From Aliiroseovarius sp. M344 (GTDB taxonomy: Bacteria; Pseudomonadota; Alphaproteobacteria; Rhodobacterales; Rhodobacteraceae): a stretch of 64,000 nucleotides of DNA. Below the pieces are notes generated by a model, which had not been told where the DNA came from, made no database searches, and saw only the letters and a list, made by a program, of their open reading frames with translations. Location of the stretch: NCBI RefSeq assembly GCF_025140835.1, contig NZ_CP081154.1:114737-178736 (forward strand), given 5' to 3'. The stretch's first letter is position 1, and each line of letters starts with the position of its first letter. The position numbers were made by a program, and so were the translations under genes. Of this stretch, positions 1 to 10,444 are shown piece after piece.

Positions 1-1
1 T

Positions 2-331
2 GGCGGCGGCACAGTGCGCGGGCAGCCTTACCAGTCCCTTGGTCTGGATGCAGGCGGCGGCGATATTACGGGCGGCCAGTCTTTTGTCAGCCTGTCGGCT
101 GAACTGCGCGCGCAAATCACTGACAAGATCGGCGTCGTCGGGTTTGTGGATGCCGGCCACGTGGCTGCCGGAAGCCTGTTCGACGGGCAAAGCGCTTGGC
201 ACACTGGCGGCGGTATCGGGGTGCGGTATAAAACCCCGATCGGGCCGCTAAGGCTGGACGTGGCCGGGCCCATTTCGGGTGACACCGGCGACGGCGTACA
301 AATCTACATTGGGATTGGCCAAGCGTTTTGA
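2..331 (+). CDS. tamA: TamA-like outer-membrane assembly protein, C-terminal end only
   Basis: This is the 3' end of a gene that begins before the window; the open frame runs in from base 2. The visible part reads GGTVRGQPYQSLG near the edge, the conserved VRG-Y turn of the Omp85/BamA/TamA beta-barrel. Barrel-like strands follow and the protein ends in GIGIGQAF, with a terminal aromatic residue typical of outer-membrane barrels. In the family TamA works with TamB in inserting proteins into, or moving lipid to, the outer membrane. The next gene is tamB and overlaps this one by 4 bp, which supports TamA over BamA. N-terminal POTRA domains cannot be seen. Confidence 0.85.
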   Translation, partial: GGGTVRGQPYQSLGLDAGGGDITGGQSFVSLSAELRAQITDKIGVVGFVDAGHVAAGSLFDGQSAWHTGGGIGVRYKTPIGPLRLDVAGPISGDTGDGVQIYIGIGQAF

Positions 332-3300
332 GCCTGTTTTTCCGCATATTGACCGTCATATTTGCTCTGTCTTGGGCTGGGTTCGCGCACGCGCAGGCCA
401 GCGAGGATGATCGCGGCTACTTGCAAGGGTTGTTAGAGGACAATCTGTCCGGGGTTGGTCGCGACATCCGCATCATCGGCTTCCAAGGCGCCTTCAGTTC
501 AGAAGCCACGGTTGACCAGATCACCGTGGCCGATGATGACGGCATTTGGCTGACGCTGAATGGCATTGTCATGGATTGGCAACGAAGCAGCCTTTTGCGT
601 GGCGCCATCAACATCAAGAAACTCGCAGCGCAAGAGATCCTTATCGCCCGCAGACCTACCCCCGTCGGCGGCGTGCCTGCGCCAGAGGCCAGCGGCTTTT
701 CCTTGCCGGAGCTACCTGTCTCGGTCGAAATCGGCCTGATCCTGGCCGAGCGTGTTGAACTGGCTGAGCCGGTTATTGGCACAGCCGCAGTCGTCAAACT
801 TGAAGGCGCGGCGAAACTGTCGGATGGGGAAGGTGCCGCCACGCTTGATATCATTCGGACAGATGGACCGACTGGGGCCCTGCGGCTGGATGGTGACTAC
901 AGCAACGCAACCACCCAGCTTGACCTGACCTTGACCGTGGAAGAGGGCGAAGATGGTATCGCCGCCAACATGCTGGACCTGCCCGGCCGCCCTGCCGTCG
1001 CGTTGACCATCGCAGGAACGGGCCCAGTGGCTGATTTCACCGCCGATATTGACCTGGCTACTGATGGCAAGCCGCGTCTGACCGGGCAGGTCAAAGTGCA
1101 AGACGAGGTGGACGAAGCCGCATCGACACCAGAAACTCCTGTCATGCTGAAACGGTTCGACGCGCAGCTTGCGGGCGACATTGCCCCGGTGCTTCTGCCC
1201 GATTATCGCGACTTTTTCGGCGACAACGTCGCTTTGACCGCCACCGGCCAACGGTTTGCTGACGGCGCGCTGAACCTTGATACGCTGGAGTTGACCACCG
1301 AGGCGATGACGCTTCAAGGCAACCTTGCCGTGTCCGCCAAGGGATGGCCCGAGCGGTTCAGCCTGACGGGCCGTATTGCAGACAAAGACGGTGCCCCGGT
1401 GCTTTTGCCCCTGACCGGTCCCAAAACCAACGTGCGGTCGGCTGATCTGGCCGTTGGATACGATGCAGCCAATGGCGACGCATGGCAGGCCAATTTCATA
1501 TTGAACACGCTGACCCGTGACGACCTGACAATGGACGCTGCAACCATCTCGGCCAACGGGACATTGACGCATGGTGACGGGGTCAATGCGGGCAGTGTTG
1601 GTGGCGACATCACTTTGGACGCGCAAGGTATAACCCCGAAATCCAAGGCTCTGGCCACCGCCATTGGCCCCAGCTTGGCTGGCAAACTGTCCTTTGACTG
1701 GCGCGAAGATGCGCCGCTGGAGATCTCGGGGATCAACCTTGGCGGCACAGATTACCGACTGGTTGGCAGCTTATCCGCCAGTGATCTGGCAAACGGTATC
1801 ACGGTGACAACCAACGGCGATGTTGCCCTGACGGCTGGCGATCTGTCGCAATTCGCCGATTTGGCCGGCGCACCGCTGACCGGGGCCGCCAAAGTGGCGC
1901 TGAATGGCTCGGCGAACCTTTTGGGTGGCGCTTTTGACCTTACAGTTACGGGCGGCGGCACGGATCTGGGCATCGGGCAGCCGCGGTTTGACCCGCTGAT
2001 CGCCGGGACCAGCAAGCTGGATATCAAAGCCGTGCGCGATGAAACTGGCACCCGGCTAGAGCGCCTGAACATCACCACAGAGCAGGCCACCGCTTCAGCG
2101 TCGGCAGTGTTGATAACGGACGCCTCAACCGCGCAGTTTGATATACGTATCAAAGACAGCGCCCTTGTCGATCCGGGCCTGTTGGGACCAGCGACGCTTG
2201 TCGGCTCGGTCACGCAAAACAAGGACATCTGGGCCGTGGTCGCAGATGTTACAGGACCGGGCGAGGTTGCAGCATCGCTGGACGGTTCGGTACAAATCAC
2301 CAAAGACGGACCGGGGCTGGTCAAGGGCAGCGTCAATGCCAAGGCCGCTTCGCTGTCGCCCTATGCGTCCCTGATCGGGCAACCTCTGACCGGCGGCATA
2401 TCCGCCGTTGCCAAAGGCAGTTATCACGTCGCAACCGGCGATTTTGACGCCGAGATTGACGGCTCGGGCAGCAATCTGGGGATTGGGCAACCGACACTGG
2501 ATGACCTGATCCGCGGGTCCAGTCAGTTCATGGCGCGCTTGCATCGCGGCGATGACAAGGTGGTGTTTTTGGATGACCTGTCCATCGCGACGCCCGAGCT
2601 GACGGCGCAAGCCACAGGACGAGCGGTTGAGGGGCGCAACACACTGGATTTCGACGTCAAACTGCGCGACGTGGGCGTCGTCGCAGATGGGATCTCTGGC
2701 CCCGGGACGGCCAGCGGCACGGCAACGCTTGTGGATGACGCATGGCAACTGAATGTCGCAGCAAATGGTCCCGGCGGTATCAATGCTTCGGTCAACGGCA
2801 CCATGAAAGCCGATGCCAGCAGCGCAAATCTTAAGATCGACGGCACTGTTCCGCTTGAACTGGCCAACCGGGCGATCCAGCCACGGCTTTTGACGGGACG
2901 GGCCGCATTTGACCTGTCGCTGAATGGCCCGCTGGAACTGTCGTCTCTGTCGGGCACTGTGCAGACCGCTGGCGCGCGCCTAACGCTGCCGAAACTAGGG
3001 CAAGCGCTGGATATCAACAGCGCGACCGCTGTGTTGTCAGGCGGGCGGGCAGATATCAACGTTGAGACCTCAATCATTACGGGCGGACAAATCACGGCGC
3101 GCGGCGAAGTTTCGATGCAGGCCCCCTTTCAAGCCGATCTGCAGGTCAATGTGGATCGCGCCCAGCTGACCGATGGAAAGTTTTTTGAAACGACCGTGAA
3201 CGGCAACGGCACGGTGCGTGGCCCGTTGGCCGGTGGGGCCACATTGCGTGCCGATCTGGCGCTTGGTCGCACCGAAATCCGAATTTCAGAAGTGCCCGCC

Positions 3301-4113
3301 AGCACTGTGCCGATCATGGCCGAACTTCAGCACATCAATGAAAAAGCCGCCGCGCGCCAGACCCGCGCCTTTGCCGGGCTGATTGTTGACCCCAGTCCAA
3401 CCACGGCGGCAGCACGCCCTTATCCCATCGACATCACAGTGCGCGCGCCCAGCCAGCTGTTTGTGCGCGGGCGCGGGTTGGATGCGGAACTGGGGGGAAC
3501 GCTCAGGCTGTCGGGCACCAGTGCCGATGTGATCCCGACCGGTCAGTTTGACCTGATCCGGGGTCGGTTGGACATTCTGGGTAAACGATTGACGCTCAGC
3601 GAAGGGCGCGTCGTACTGCGCGGAGCCTTCGACCCCTATCTGACCTTCGCAGCCGAAACCCAAACCGACGATACATTGGTGCGCATTAGTTTGGTTGGCC
3701 CGGTGTCTGAACCCGAGGTCACGTTCTCTTCAAGCCCGGACCTTCCGCAAGACGAGGTGCTGGCGCGGCTGCTGTTTGGCCGCAACATCTCGGAAATCTC
3801 GGCGCTGCAGGCTTTACAGCTTGCGGCAGCGGTCAGGACCTTAGCGGGCAAAGGTGGCGAAGGGATCGTCGGCAAACTGCGCAACAATTTCGGATTGGAT
3901 GATCTGGACCTGACCACTGATGAAAACGGCGAGGCGGCATTGAAAGTGGGCAAGTATATCTCAGAGAACATCTATACCGATGTGACCGTCGGCTCGGATG
4001 GTGATACCGAGATCAACCTGAACCTGTCCATCAACCCATCGCTGACGGCGCGCGGAACAGTTGGTTCCGATGGCGACAGCACGATCGGGATCTATTTCGA
4101 ACGCGATTACTGA
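328..4113 (+). CDS. tamB: TamB-type translocation and assembly module protein
   Basis: The protein is 1261 residues with an N-terminal signal sequence (residues 1-23, ending AHA). A long repetitive beta-rich middle follows, with many alternating hydrophobic stretches, then a C-terminal DUF490/TamB domain. The last 200 residues show the family features: an FDLIRGRLDILG segment, the LLFGRNISEISALQALQLA helix and a terminal barrel-like strand ending in FERDY. TamB is an inner-membrane-anchored periplasmic bridge that partners TamA. The start is TTG at 328, overlapping the tamA stop (TTGA), which implies translational coupling. It converges on nosX with only 10 bp between the stops. Confidence 0.9.
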   Translation: MSLFFRILTVIFALSWAGFAHAQASEDDRGYLQGLLEDNLSGVGRDIRIIGFQGAFSSEATVDQITVADDDGIWLTLNGIVMDWQRSSLLRGAINIKKLAAQEILIARRPTPVGGVPAPEASGFSLPELPVSVEIGLILAERVELAEPVIGTAAVVKLEGAAKLSDGEGAATLDIIRTDGPTGALRLDGDYSNATTQLDLTLTVEEGEDGIAANMLDLPGRPAVALTIAGTGPVADFTADIDLATDGKPRLTGQVKVQDEVDEAASTPETPVMLKRFDAQLAGDIAPVLLPDYRDFFGDNVALTATGQRFADGALNLDTLELTTEAMTLQGNLAVSAKGWPERFSLTGRIADKDGAPVLLPLTGPKTNVRSADLAVGYDAANGDAWQANFILNTLTRDDLTMDAATISANGTLTHGDGVNAGSVGGDITLDAQGITPKSKALATAIGPSLAGKLSFDWREDAPLEISGINLGGTDYRLVGSLSASDLANGITVTTNGDVALTAGDLSQFADLAGAPLTGAAKVALNGSANLLGGAFDLTVTGGGTDLGIGQPRFDPLIAGTSKLDIKAVRDETGTRLERLNITTEQATASASAVLITDASTAQFDIRIKDSALVDPGLLGPATLVGSVTQNKDIWAVVADVTGPGEVAASLDGSVQITKDGPGLVKGSVNAKAASLSPYASLIGQPLTGGISAVAKGSYHVATGDFDAEIDGSGSNLGIGQPTLDDLIRGSSQFMARLHRGDDKVVFLDDLSIATPELTAQATGRAVEGRNTLDFDVKLRDVGVVADGISGPGTASGTATLVDDAWQLNVAANGPGGINASVNGTMKADASSANLKIDGTVPLELANRAIQPRLLTGRAAFDLSLNGPLELSSLSGTVQTAGARLTLPKLGQALDINSATAVLSGGRADINVETSIITGGQITARGEVSMQAPFQADLQVNVDRAQLTDGKFFETTVNGNGTVRGPLAGGATLRADLALGRTEIRISEVPASTVPIMAELQHINEKAAARQTRAFAGLIVDPSPTTAAARPYPIDITVRAPSQLFVRGRGLDAELGGTLRLSGTSADVIPTGQFDLIRGRLDILGKRLTLSEGRVVLRGAFDPYLTFAAETQTDDTLVRISLVGPVSEPEVTFSSSPDLPQDEVLARLLFGRNISEISALQALQLAAAVRTLAGKGGEGIVGKLRNNFGLDDLDLTTDENGEAALKVGKYISENIYTDVTVGSDGDTEINLNLSINPSLTARGTVGSDGDSTIGIYFERDY

Positions 4114-4123
4114 CGCGCGTGGC

Positions 4124-5023
4124 TTAAGCCGCGCTGGTCATCACCTCGATCTTCGCATCGGGGAAGCCTGCAACAATGCGGGCTGCTGTGGCGTCATCCA
4201 CCAGGCACAACGCAGTCGACAACCCGTCAGCGATCATCGCGGTTGGTGCGGAAACCGACACCAGTTCTTGCACCGGAGCGCCACCAGTCGGCGACAGGAT
4301 ATGCCCCTGATCGCCCCCGATTTGCATCGCCATCGGCACCGATGTCGCAATTGCCCGGTCGGTCGCAGTCAGCCGGTGCACCAACGTGCCGTCAGTCTGC
4401 GCAACGCCAATGGACCACGGGCCCTTTGGCCCCTGCCCCATCGCTGCGATCTCGCCCATATCCACAAGCACATCGCGCAACCCCTGGCCGCGCAAAAGCG
4501 CGACGATCCGGTCGGTTACGGCGCCTTGGGCAATACCATTCAGCGTGAGCGCCCCGCCGGCCGGCAGTCTGACATGAAGTGCATCGAAGTTGATCTTCGA
4601 CCAGCCCACAGCAGCCTTTGCCGTCGCAATGGCATCGTTGCCCGAATTGAGGGCCAGCGCCTTCCACAGCGGCTGAACGCTGGGGTCAAACAGCCCATCG
4701 CTTGCCGCATGCAGGCTGGCGCAAGCGCTGAGCACATGCAAAAGGTCCGCCGAGGGATCGCCGATCTTTCCGAACCTGTTCAGGCGCGACAGTTCAGACG
4801 TCTCGCGATACAGGCTGAAGACATCTTCCAGCCGGTTCAATTCAGCTTCGACGGTTGCGAAAATCTTATCCGCATCGGCTTGTGGAACACCCACAAGCTG
4901 CATCGACACCGGCCCGCCCAACGCCCGACCCGTCCAGCGTGCGACAGAGGCACTGGCACCCGTCGGCACCGCCAAAGCGGCGGCAGAGATGGCCAGAAAT
5001 CGACGGCGATTCAGGATGCTCAT
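4124..5023 (-). CDS. nosX: NosX, FAD:protein FMN transferase (ApbE family)
   Basis: The 299-residue ApbE-family protein has a twin-arginine export signal (RRRFLAISAAALA) at residues 6-19. ApbE proteins attach FMN covalently to a Thr of flavoproteins. In nos operons the target is the FMN-binding domain of NosR, so NosX supports electron supply to N2O reductase. Family landmarks are visible: an LxxxFSLYxxxSELSRLN segment, the LNGIAQGAVTDRIV motif, and DMGEIAAMG in the nucleotide/metal-binding half. It is the last gene of the nos operon and its start overlaps the nosL stop by 4 bp. Confidence 0.93.
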   Translation of the reverse strand: MSILNRRRFLAISAAALAVPTGASASVARWTGRALGGPVSMQLVGVPQADADKIFATVEAELNRLEDVFSLYRETSELSRLNRFGKIGDPSADLLHVLSACASLHAASDGLFDPSVQPLWKALALNSGNDAIATAKAAVGWSKINFDALHVRLPAGGALTLNGIAQGAVTDRIVALLRGQGLRDVLVDMGEIAAMGQGPKGPWSIGVAQTDGTLVHRLTATDRAIATSVPMAMQIGGDQGHILSPTGGAPVQELVSVSAPTAMIADGLSTALCLVDDATAARIVAGFPDAKIEVMTSAA

Positions 5024-5538
5024 GAAGGTGTCTCCAACGTCTTGTTCAGGTCGACGGCACCAAGTGCGGCGTCATCGGGAATGGTGTCCAATCTGTGCGT
5101 TTCACCGCCATATTGCGCAATGAACACACCGGCGCTTTCATCATCAGCGAAGGGCACAACCTCGGGCGCACCCATGCCGCCGGCTACTTCGGCGCCCACA
5201 ACGTATATCGCATCTTCGGCGGTGATCCAGTTGCCTTTGCCGGGATCGGCCCAACTCCGCGCAACGCCCATGTCACTGACATAGATCGCGGTAATCTCAG
5301 CCTCGCGTTCGGGGCTTTTCAGATAGGCGACAAGGTCACGCACCTGCGCAAAAAACAACGGCGCCGGATGGCCTTCCAGATGGATTTGCCCCTTGGGTCC
5401 GCCATGTTCGGCCACGTTCATCTGGCAGAAATAACTCAGCGCCTGTTCGGTCAGGTCCGTCGGAGGCGGCGGGGCTTTCGCCTCGTCTTCATTGCAGGCA
5501 ACCAGCGCCAGCAGGCTCAGGGCAATCAGGCGCTTCAT
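5020..5538 (-). CDS. nosL: NosL, copper-delivery lipoprotein of N2O reductase
   Basis: NosL is a Cu(I)-binding outer-membrane lipoprotein that supplies copper for the CuZ centre of NosZ. The 172-residue product begins MKRLIALSLLALVAC, a signal peptide with lipobox LVAC, so the mature protein starts at the Cys. The frame stays open far upstream, but this ATG is chosen because of the lipobox and because it overlaps the nosY stop as ATGA. The motif CQMNVAEHGGPKGQI is the conserved NosL Cys-x-Met region for copper. It lies between nosY and nosX in the usual order. Confidence 0.95.
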   Translation of the reverse strand: MKRLIALSLLALVACNEDEAKAPPPPTDLTEQALSYFCQMNVAEHGGPKGQIHLEGHPAPLFFAQVRDLVAYLKSPEREAEITAIYVSDMGVARSWADPGKGNWITAEDAIYVVGAEVAGGMGAPEVVPFADDESAGVFIAQYGGETHRLDTIPDDAALGAVDLNKTLETPS

Positions 5539-6356
5539 GGCTCGACCCTTTTGAAGGCGGCACGCGCCAGTCCAAAGGCCAGAAGCGGCCACAGGGCAAG
5601 CGACAACGGTGCCGCCCATGCTGGCAGCGTTTGAGCCGCCCCAACCATGCCCGATGCCATCGCCACGCCGTCCGAGGCCGAGATGTTCCAGACCCGGAAC
5701 GCATCGGCCGGGTTGGCCACCATCAGCCATGGGAAGACCGAGCGGGTGAAATCTCCGCTGCCGTCCATCACCACCGCGCCCAAGAGGCCAAGGTCATAAA
5801 GGACGACGAAGACCAGCCACAGGCCCGCCGACAAACCCGCCGCCGCCGTGGCACTGCGCGACAGCGCTGACACCAGATAGCCAAGCGCCAGAAACACCGC
5901 GCCCAACAGGATCGAGGTGCCGATCAGACGCGCCAGCGCGGTCAGGCTGTCCGCCCCTGCCCCGCCAAACCATGCCGCAATCGCGCCCGCCGCACCAAAC
6001 CCGACGGTCATGGCAAAAGCCAGTGCGGCCAGATGGGCGACGAATTTGCCCAAAAGGATCTCCCCGCGTCCAGCCGGATAGGACAAAAGCAGCGACAGAC
6101 TGCCGCGTTCCGCCTCGCCCGCGATGGCATCAAAGCTGATCATCAACGCCAGAAGTGGGGCCAGATAGACCGACAGCGTGGTCATGGAGGTGACAGAGAC
6201 GGTCAACATATCAACGCCCACCGATCCGGTCGGCGCACTGCCTGCGAAGGTCAGCGCCAGCGCAAAGAGCAGCATGATAACGGTCGCCATCAGCAGCCAG
6301 CGGTTGCGGCGCAGGATCAGCATTTCGGTCGAGGCAATGGCGAGAAAGCGGGTCAT
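5535..6356 (-). CDS. nosY: NosY, ABC-2 type permease for NosZ copper-site assembly
   Basis: NosY is the membrane subunit that forms an ABC complex with NosF and NosD and drives maturation of the CuZ site. The 273-residue sequence shows about six hydrophobic segments. The first follows MTRFLAIASTEMLILRRNRW, and there is a large periplasmic loop near DGSGDFTRSVFPWL. The EAERGSLSLLLSYPAGR segment is the conserved cytoplasmic coupling region of ABC-2 permeases of the Nos type. It overlaps nosF upstream and nosL downstream by 4 bp each, so the three are translationally coupled. Confidence 0.95.
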   Translation of the reverse strand: MTRFLAIASTEMLILRRNRWLLMATVIMLLFALALTFAGSAPTGSVGVDMLTVSVTSMTTLSVYLAPLLALMISFDAIAGEAERGSLSLLLSYPAGRGEILLGKFVAHLAALAFAMTVGFGAAGAIAAWFGGAGADSLTALARLIGTSILLGAVFLALGYLVSALSRSATAAAGLSAGLWLVFVVLYDLGLLGAVVMDGSGDFTRSVFPWLMVANPADAFRVWNISASDGVAMASGMVGAAQTLPAWAAPLSLALWPLLAFGLARAAFKRVEP

Positions 6357-7249
6357 TGCGCGCGCTCCTTGGCATAATGGCGATAGAGGTCTTCAAGCCG
6401 TGGCGGCGTCATCTCGATATCGGTGATCACTTCGCCCATGGCTGCCACGCGGCGCAGCGCTTCCATCTTCAGATCGGGCGTGCAGAGGATTTCGACAGAT
6501 GCTCCGTTCATCCGTGTGCCGCCCGTTGCCGCAGCAATTTCGTCGGCATGTTGGCCGCTAGCGCGAATGCGTAACCTCGTGGGCAGGCCAGCCTGAGCGG
6601 ACAGGCTTTCCAACGTGTCATCGGCCACCTTGATCCCCTTACGCAAAATGGCGATGCGATCGGTCTGCGCCTCGACCTCGGTCAGCGCATGGCTGGCGAT
6701 CAGAACAGCCGTGCCATTGGCGGCCAGTTCATCAATGATCGCATAAAGGTCCTGGCGCGAGATCGGATCAAGCCCGCTGGTCGGTTCGTCCAGCAGCGCG
6801 ACTTTCGGATTGCCCAGAAGCACCTGCGCCAGCCCCAAACGTTGCCGCATTCCTTTGGAATAAGCCCCAATCCGGCGGTCCATCGCGTCGCCCAGCCCGA
6901 CCCGGTCCAGAAGCCCGGGCACATCGGCGGGTTGCCCGTCAAGGCGCGCAAACAGCGTCAGCTGCTCGCGTCCGGTCAACGCCGGATGGAAGCTGACCGC
7001 CTCGGGTAAATAAGCGGTTGTGCGGCGGGCAACCCCGCTGCCGGGCTTCGCGTCGCCGACGCGAATTTGGCCATCCGTGAGTGGTGTAAGGCCAAGAATT
7101 GTTTTGATCAGGGTCGATTTGCCGGCCCCGTTGTGACCCAGAAGGGCCACCCGTTCGCCAGCTGCGACGCTGAGCGACACGTCATCCAGAACCGTGATCT
7201 TGCCCCGGTCCTTGCGGACATGTTCGATGGTCAATGCATTATCAGTCAT
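6353..7249 (-). CDS. nosF: NosF, ATP-binding protein of the NosDFY complex
   Basis: The 298-residue ABC ATPase powers the NosY/NosD maturation machine for N2O reductase. Walker A (LGHNGAGKSTL), the signature YSKGMRQRLG, and Walker B with the following loop (VALLDEPTSG) are all intact, followed by an H-loop (IASHAL). I chose ATG at 7249 rather than the GTG at 7264: bases between them read AAAAGGTGCCTT, a good ribosome-binding site for the ATG. The start lies 8 bp inside the end of nosD. Confidence 0.95.
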   Translation of the reverse strand: MTDNALTIEHVRKDRGKITVLDDVSLSVAAGERVALLGHNGAGKSTLIKTILGLTPLTDGQIRVGDAKPGSGVARRTTAYLPEAVSFHPALTGREQLTLFARLDGQPADVPGLLDRVGLGDAMDRRIGAYSKGMRQRLGLAQVLLGNPKVALLDEPTSGLDPISRQDLYAIIDELAANGTAVLIASHALTEVEAQTDRIAILRKGIKVADDTLESLSAQAGLPTRLRIRASGQHADEIAAATGGTRMNGASVEILCTPDLKMEALRRVAAMGEVITDIEMTPPRLEDLYRHYAKERAQ

Positions 7250-8510
7250 AAGGCACCTTTTCACTCGCGGCTGGTTTTACAGCGCGCATAAGAGGGTTCG
7301 AGTCGATCACGCCACCGGGCAGAAGCGCCGGGAAAGCGGATTGCGACCAGCGCACAAGCTGCACGGCCGGCGACCCAAGAAGAAGTTTCGCAGCAGGCTG
7401 GGTCCACAGCACATGGTCCATGCTGTCATTGGGGCGATAGGGGGCGTCTGCGATGCCGTCGCCATCCACATCGAAGGCGGCAAAATCGCTCCAGTAATTG
7501 CCGCGCCCATCCTCGGACCACTCAACCCATTTGGTCGAGACATATTTGACCTGCGTGCGGTTGCCGACAAAGCTGTTGCCGACGATCCGGTTGCGCTCGG
7601 ACCCGGCGGTGAAGTGAATGCCAATATCGCAGCCTTCAAACCAGTTATCCGTGAACACGTTCTTGTTGGCGTTATAGAGGAACGTGCAACGGTCAGACGC
7701 ATTCTTCACGTAATTGCCGACGAACTCGCTTTCATTGGCATAGTTCAGCATGACCCCGTGGTCACGGTCATTGATCGAGACGTTGTTTAACACCTTCACG
7801 TGGCTGGTGAACATGATCGCATAGCCAAGGTGGTTGCCGATCGAGACATTTTCCGACACCTCGCTGCGGTCGGCATACATGTAGTGCACGGCAAACCGCA
7901 GATCGCGAAACAGGTTGCCCTTGAACAGGTTCTTTTTCGAGGTGTTGACAAAGATGCCATCGCGACCAAAGCGGACATCATTGTTCAGCACTTGCGCACC
8001 GGCGGCATTCCAAACGTAAATGCCGTTGCCACGCCTATTCATGTGGCGGTCTTGACGGCCTTCGATGGTATTTCCCGTCACGATGCTGTCGCGTGCGCCG
8101 TGGATGTCCACGCCGTAAAGGTTACCCAGAATTCTGTTGTCTTCGACAAGAGCGCGCCGCGCCGTCTTGGTCAGCTGCACCCCGCTGTCGATGGTTTCGT
8201 GGCTGTCGCCGGACCCCACAAGCTCCAGCCCGCGCACCACAATATCCGCGCCGGTCACGGTGATCACCGATCCGGTGCCGCCAGCGTCGATCACGGCCTT
8301 GCCGCGCCCGTCCAGCGTGATGGTTTTGTCGAGTGTCACGGGGCCCGCATAGCGACCGGGTGACAAGATCAGCACATCGCCGGGGGTGGCCCCGGCGATG
8401 GCTTTTGCAAGTGCCCCCTCCTCTGCTGGCACGATCACCTCGGCTGCTGACACCAGAGATGTCATCAGAAGGGTGAACAGCACCGTCAGAAAAGGAAGCA
8501 GGTTTCGCAT
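7242..8510 (-). CDS. nosD: NosD, periplasmic beta-helix copper-site assembly protein
   Basis: The 422-residue protein has a signal peptide (MRNLLPFLTVLFTLLMTSLVSAAE). Its right-handed parallel beta-helix is made of CASH/NosD repeats, seen as recurrent N-x-I-x-G-N and N-V-S-x-N-x-G units from about residue 60 to 350. NosD binds copper-loaded NosL and NosZ in the periplasm as part of NosDFY. It starts 3 bp after the nosZ stop, with only a weak ribosome-binding site inside the end of nosZ, which suggests coupled translation. Confidence 0.95.
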   Translation of the reverse strand: MRNLLPFLTVLFTLLMTSLVSAAEVIVPAEEGALAKAIAGATPGDVLILSPGRYAGPVTLDKTITLDGRGKAVIDAGGTGSVITVTGADIVVRGLELVGSGDSHETIDSGVQLTKTARRALVEDNRILGNLYGVDIHGARDSIVTGNTIEGRQDRHMNRRGNGIYVWNAAGAQVLNNDVRFGRDGIFVNTSKKNLFKGNLFRDLRFAVHYMYADRSEVSENVSIGNHLGYAIMFTSHVKVLNNVSINDRDHGVMLNYANESEFVGNYVKNASDRCTFLYNANKNVFTDNWFEGCDIGIHFTAGSERNRIVGNSFVGNRTQVKYVSTKWVEWSEDGRGNYWSDFAAFDVDGDGIADAPYRPNDSMDHVLWTQPAAKLLLGSPAVQLVRWSQSAFPALLPGGVIDSNPLMRAVKPAASEKVPYD

Positions 8511-8513
8511 GGT

Positions 8514-10421
8514 TTACGCTTTCGGTTTCACGAACATCCGACCGCGCATCTCCATGTGAAGTGCGTGGCAGAACCACTGGCAGTAATACCAGTAAACGCC
8601 CGGTTTCGCGGCTGTGAACGTGACCGAGGCTGTCGCCTGCGGCCCGATCTCGATCGCGACGCCATGGTTGTTCATGGTGAAGCCGTGGGTCAGGTCATCA
8701 ATGTCATCCAAGTTGGTGATGATCACTGTCACCTCGTCGCCCTCGGTCACCTCGAACGTCTCAAGCGAGAAGGTCGGCGCTTGGCTCGACATGTAAACAC
8801 GGACTTTGTTTCCATCACGAATGACAGTGTCCATATAGTCGTCGATATCAACCCCATCAGCTTCCGCCTGTGCGCGGGTCGCGGCCCACATCGGATCGTT
8901 ACGATCCCAGACGTCTTTCGGGTTCACGATGTCACGACGCACGATGATCGAGTCATGCGGTTCGGCGAAGGTCGGACCGTCGTGAACCACTTTCATATCA
9001 TCTGTCGAGATATCGATGACCTGCTCGTTCTCAGGTTTCAGCGGACCCACATTCAGGAACCGGTCTTTCGAGAACTTGTTCATCGAAATCAACCACTTGC
9101 CGTCTGCTTCCTTGGTTTCACCCATCGAAGTCGAGTTGTGACCGGGCTGATAATGCACGTCCACCTTCGAGATGATCGGATCGACATCAGCGCCGTTATG
9201 GGCTTCGATTGCCTTCTCGATGTTCCATTTCACCACCTGGCTGTCCAGGAACAGCGTGGTGAAGGCGTTACCCTGACCGTCATAGGCAGTGTGTAGCGGG
9301 CCAAGACCAAGCTCAGGCTCGGCAACAACACAAGACCGCGGATCGGCATCGCTTTCAAACAACGCGTCCATTTTGGTCACGTCCAGAATCGAACAGGTCG
9401 GCGACAGCTTGCCGTTGATCACGACGTGCTTCATGTCGGGCGCGGTGTTGACGCCGTGCGGGCTGTTCGGGATCGGAACATAGCGCGTGTATTTCTTGTT
9501 CTGACCCTTACGGCCGTCGATCACTTTGACGCCGTTCATTTCGGTGAAATCACCTGCGGCGATGCCGGCTTCGATTTCGGCAAGGTTGAAGATGACAACG
9601 TGATCCAGTTCGTTCTCGGTCATCTCGGCCAGGTTCATACCCATTTCCGAGTTGTACGAGGTCGAGTAGGCATATTTGCCCTGATAGTCACAATCGGTGT
9701 TATCAAGGTTGCCCGAGACCATGACCTGCCACGAGATTTCCATCGTGTCACCGTCAAGTGCTGTGAAGAAGTTCACATACTTATCGGGCTCGTCCAGGAT
9801 CGATCCGTCATTGACGATCGGTGTTTCGTCTTCACCGTTGGCAAATACGTAACCGGTGCGCGGGAATTTCTGCGGACGCAGGCCGTGGATGGCTTTTGCG
9901 TTCGGAATTTCCACGATCTTGTCAGGCTTCATCACGTCGCAGCGCACGCGTGCCACACGGGTGTTGGCCTTGTCGTTCATGAACAAGTAACGACCGTCAT
10001 AGGTGCCATCGGTGAACGACATGTGCGGGTGGTGAAGGTCGCCATTGTCATGCACGCGCTTGCCATTGGCGGCCAGGAACGCTTTGGTTTCGGGCAACAT
10101 GCCGTCTTCAAAGATTTTGATGCTTTCGTTGGTCTGGCCCCAGCCTGTGGCCGAGCAGCGGTTGAACACGGGAACCCGCATCAGCTCGCGCATCGACGGG
10201 AAACCGAGGATACGCAGCTCGCCGGCCTGACCTGACGACCAGAAACCGTAATATTCGTCCAGCTCGCCGGGTGCAAGCTCGGTTGAACCCGCAGCACGTG
10301 CCGGGGTCGCCGTCATCATCGAACCACCGATACCGCCGGTGCCGGCGACGACCGCAGTGGTAGCGGCAGCCCCCAACATGCCCCGACGGGTCATGGATAG
10401 GTTTTTCGTTTCTTCGGTCAT
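8514..10421 (-). CDS. nosZ: NosZ, nitrous-oxide reductase (clade I, Tat-exported)
   Basis: NosZ reduces N2O to N2 in the periplasm. The 635-residue product has a Tat signal ([15 protein letters not shown]). The seven-bladed propeller carries CuZ histidines, including the DLHHPHMS motif. The C-terminal cupredoxin domain has the CuA ligand set [12 protein letters not shown]. The Tat signal places it in clade I. I place the start at ATG 10421, not 18 bp upstream, because the intervening bases contain the strong Shine-Dalgarno AAGGAGGT. It follows nosR by 23 bp. Confidence 0.98.
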   Translation of the reverse strand: MTEETKNLSMTRRGMLGAAATTAVVAGTGGIGGSMMTATPARAAGSTELAPGELDEYYGFWSSGQAGELRILGFPSMRELMRVPVFNRCSATGWGQTNESIKIFEDGMLPETKAFLAANGKRVHDNGDLHHPHMSFTDGTYDGRYLFMNDKANTRVARVRCDVMKPDKIVEIPNAKAIHGLRPQKFPRTGYVFANGEDETPIVNDGSILDEPDKYVNFFTALDGDTMEISWQVMVSGNLDNTDCDYQGKYAYSTSYNSEMGMNLAEMTENELDHVVIFNLAEIEAGIAAGDFTEMNGVKVIDGRKGQNKKYTRYVPIPNSPHGVNTAPDMKHVVINGKLSPTCSILDVTKMDALFESDADPRSCVVAEPELGLGPLHTAYDGQGNAFTTLFLDSQVVKWNIEKAIEAHNGADVDPIISKVDVHYQPGHNSTSMGETKEADGKWLISMNKFSKDRFLNVGPLKPENEQVIDISTDDMKVVHDGPTFAEPHDSIIVRRDIVNPKDVWDRNDPMWAATRAQAEADGVDIDDYMDTVIRDGNKVRVYMSSQAPTFSLETFEVTEGDEVTVIITNLDDIDDLTHGFTMNNHGVAIEIGPQATASVTFTAAKPGVYWYYCQWFCHALHMEMRGRMFVKPKA

Positions 10422-10444
10422 TGGTTTTACCTCCTTCAAGGAAT

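Noticed and set aside
712..1626. Long minus-strand open frame inside tamB.
   Set aside because: It is the antisense of a strong TamB coding sequence, with protein composition typical of shadow frames.
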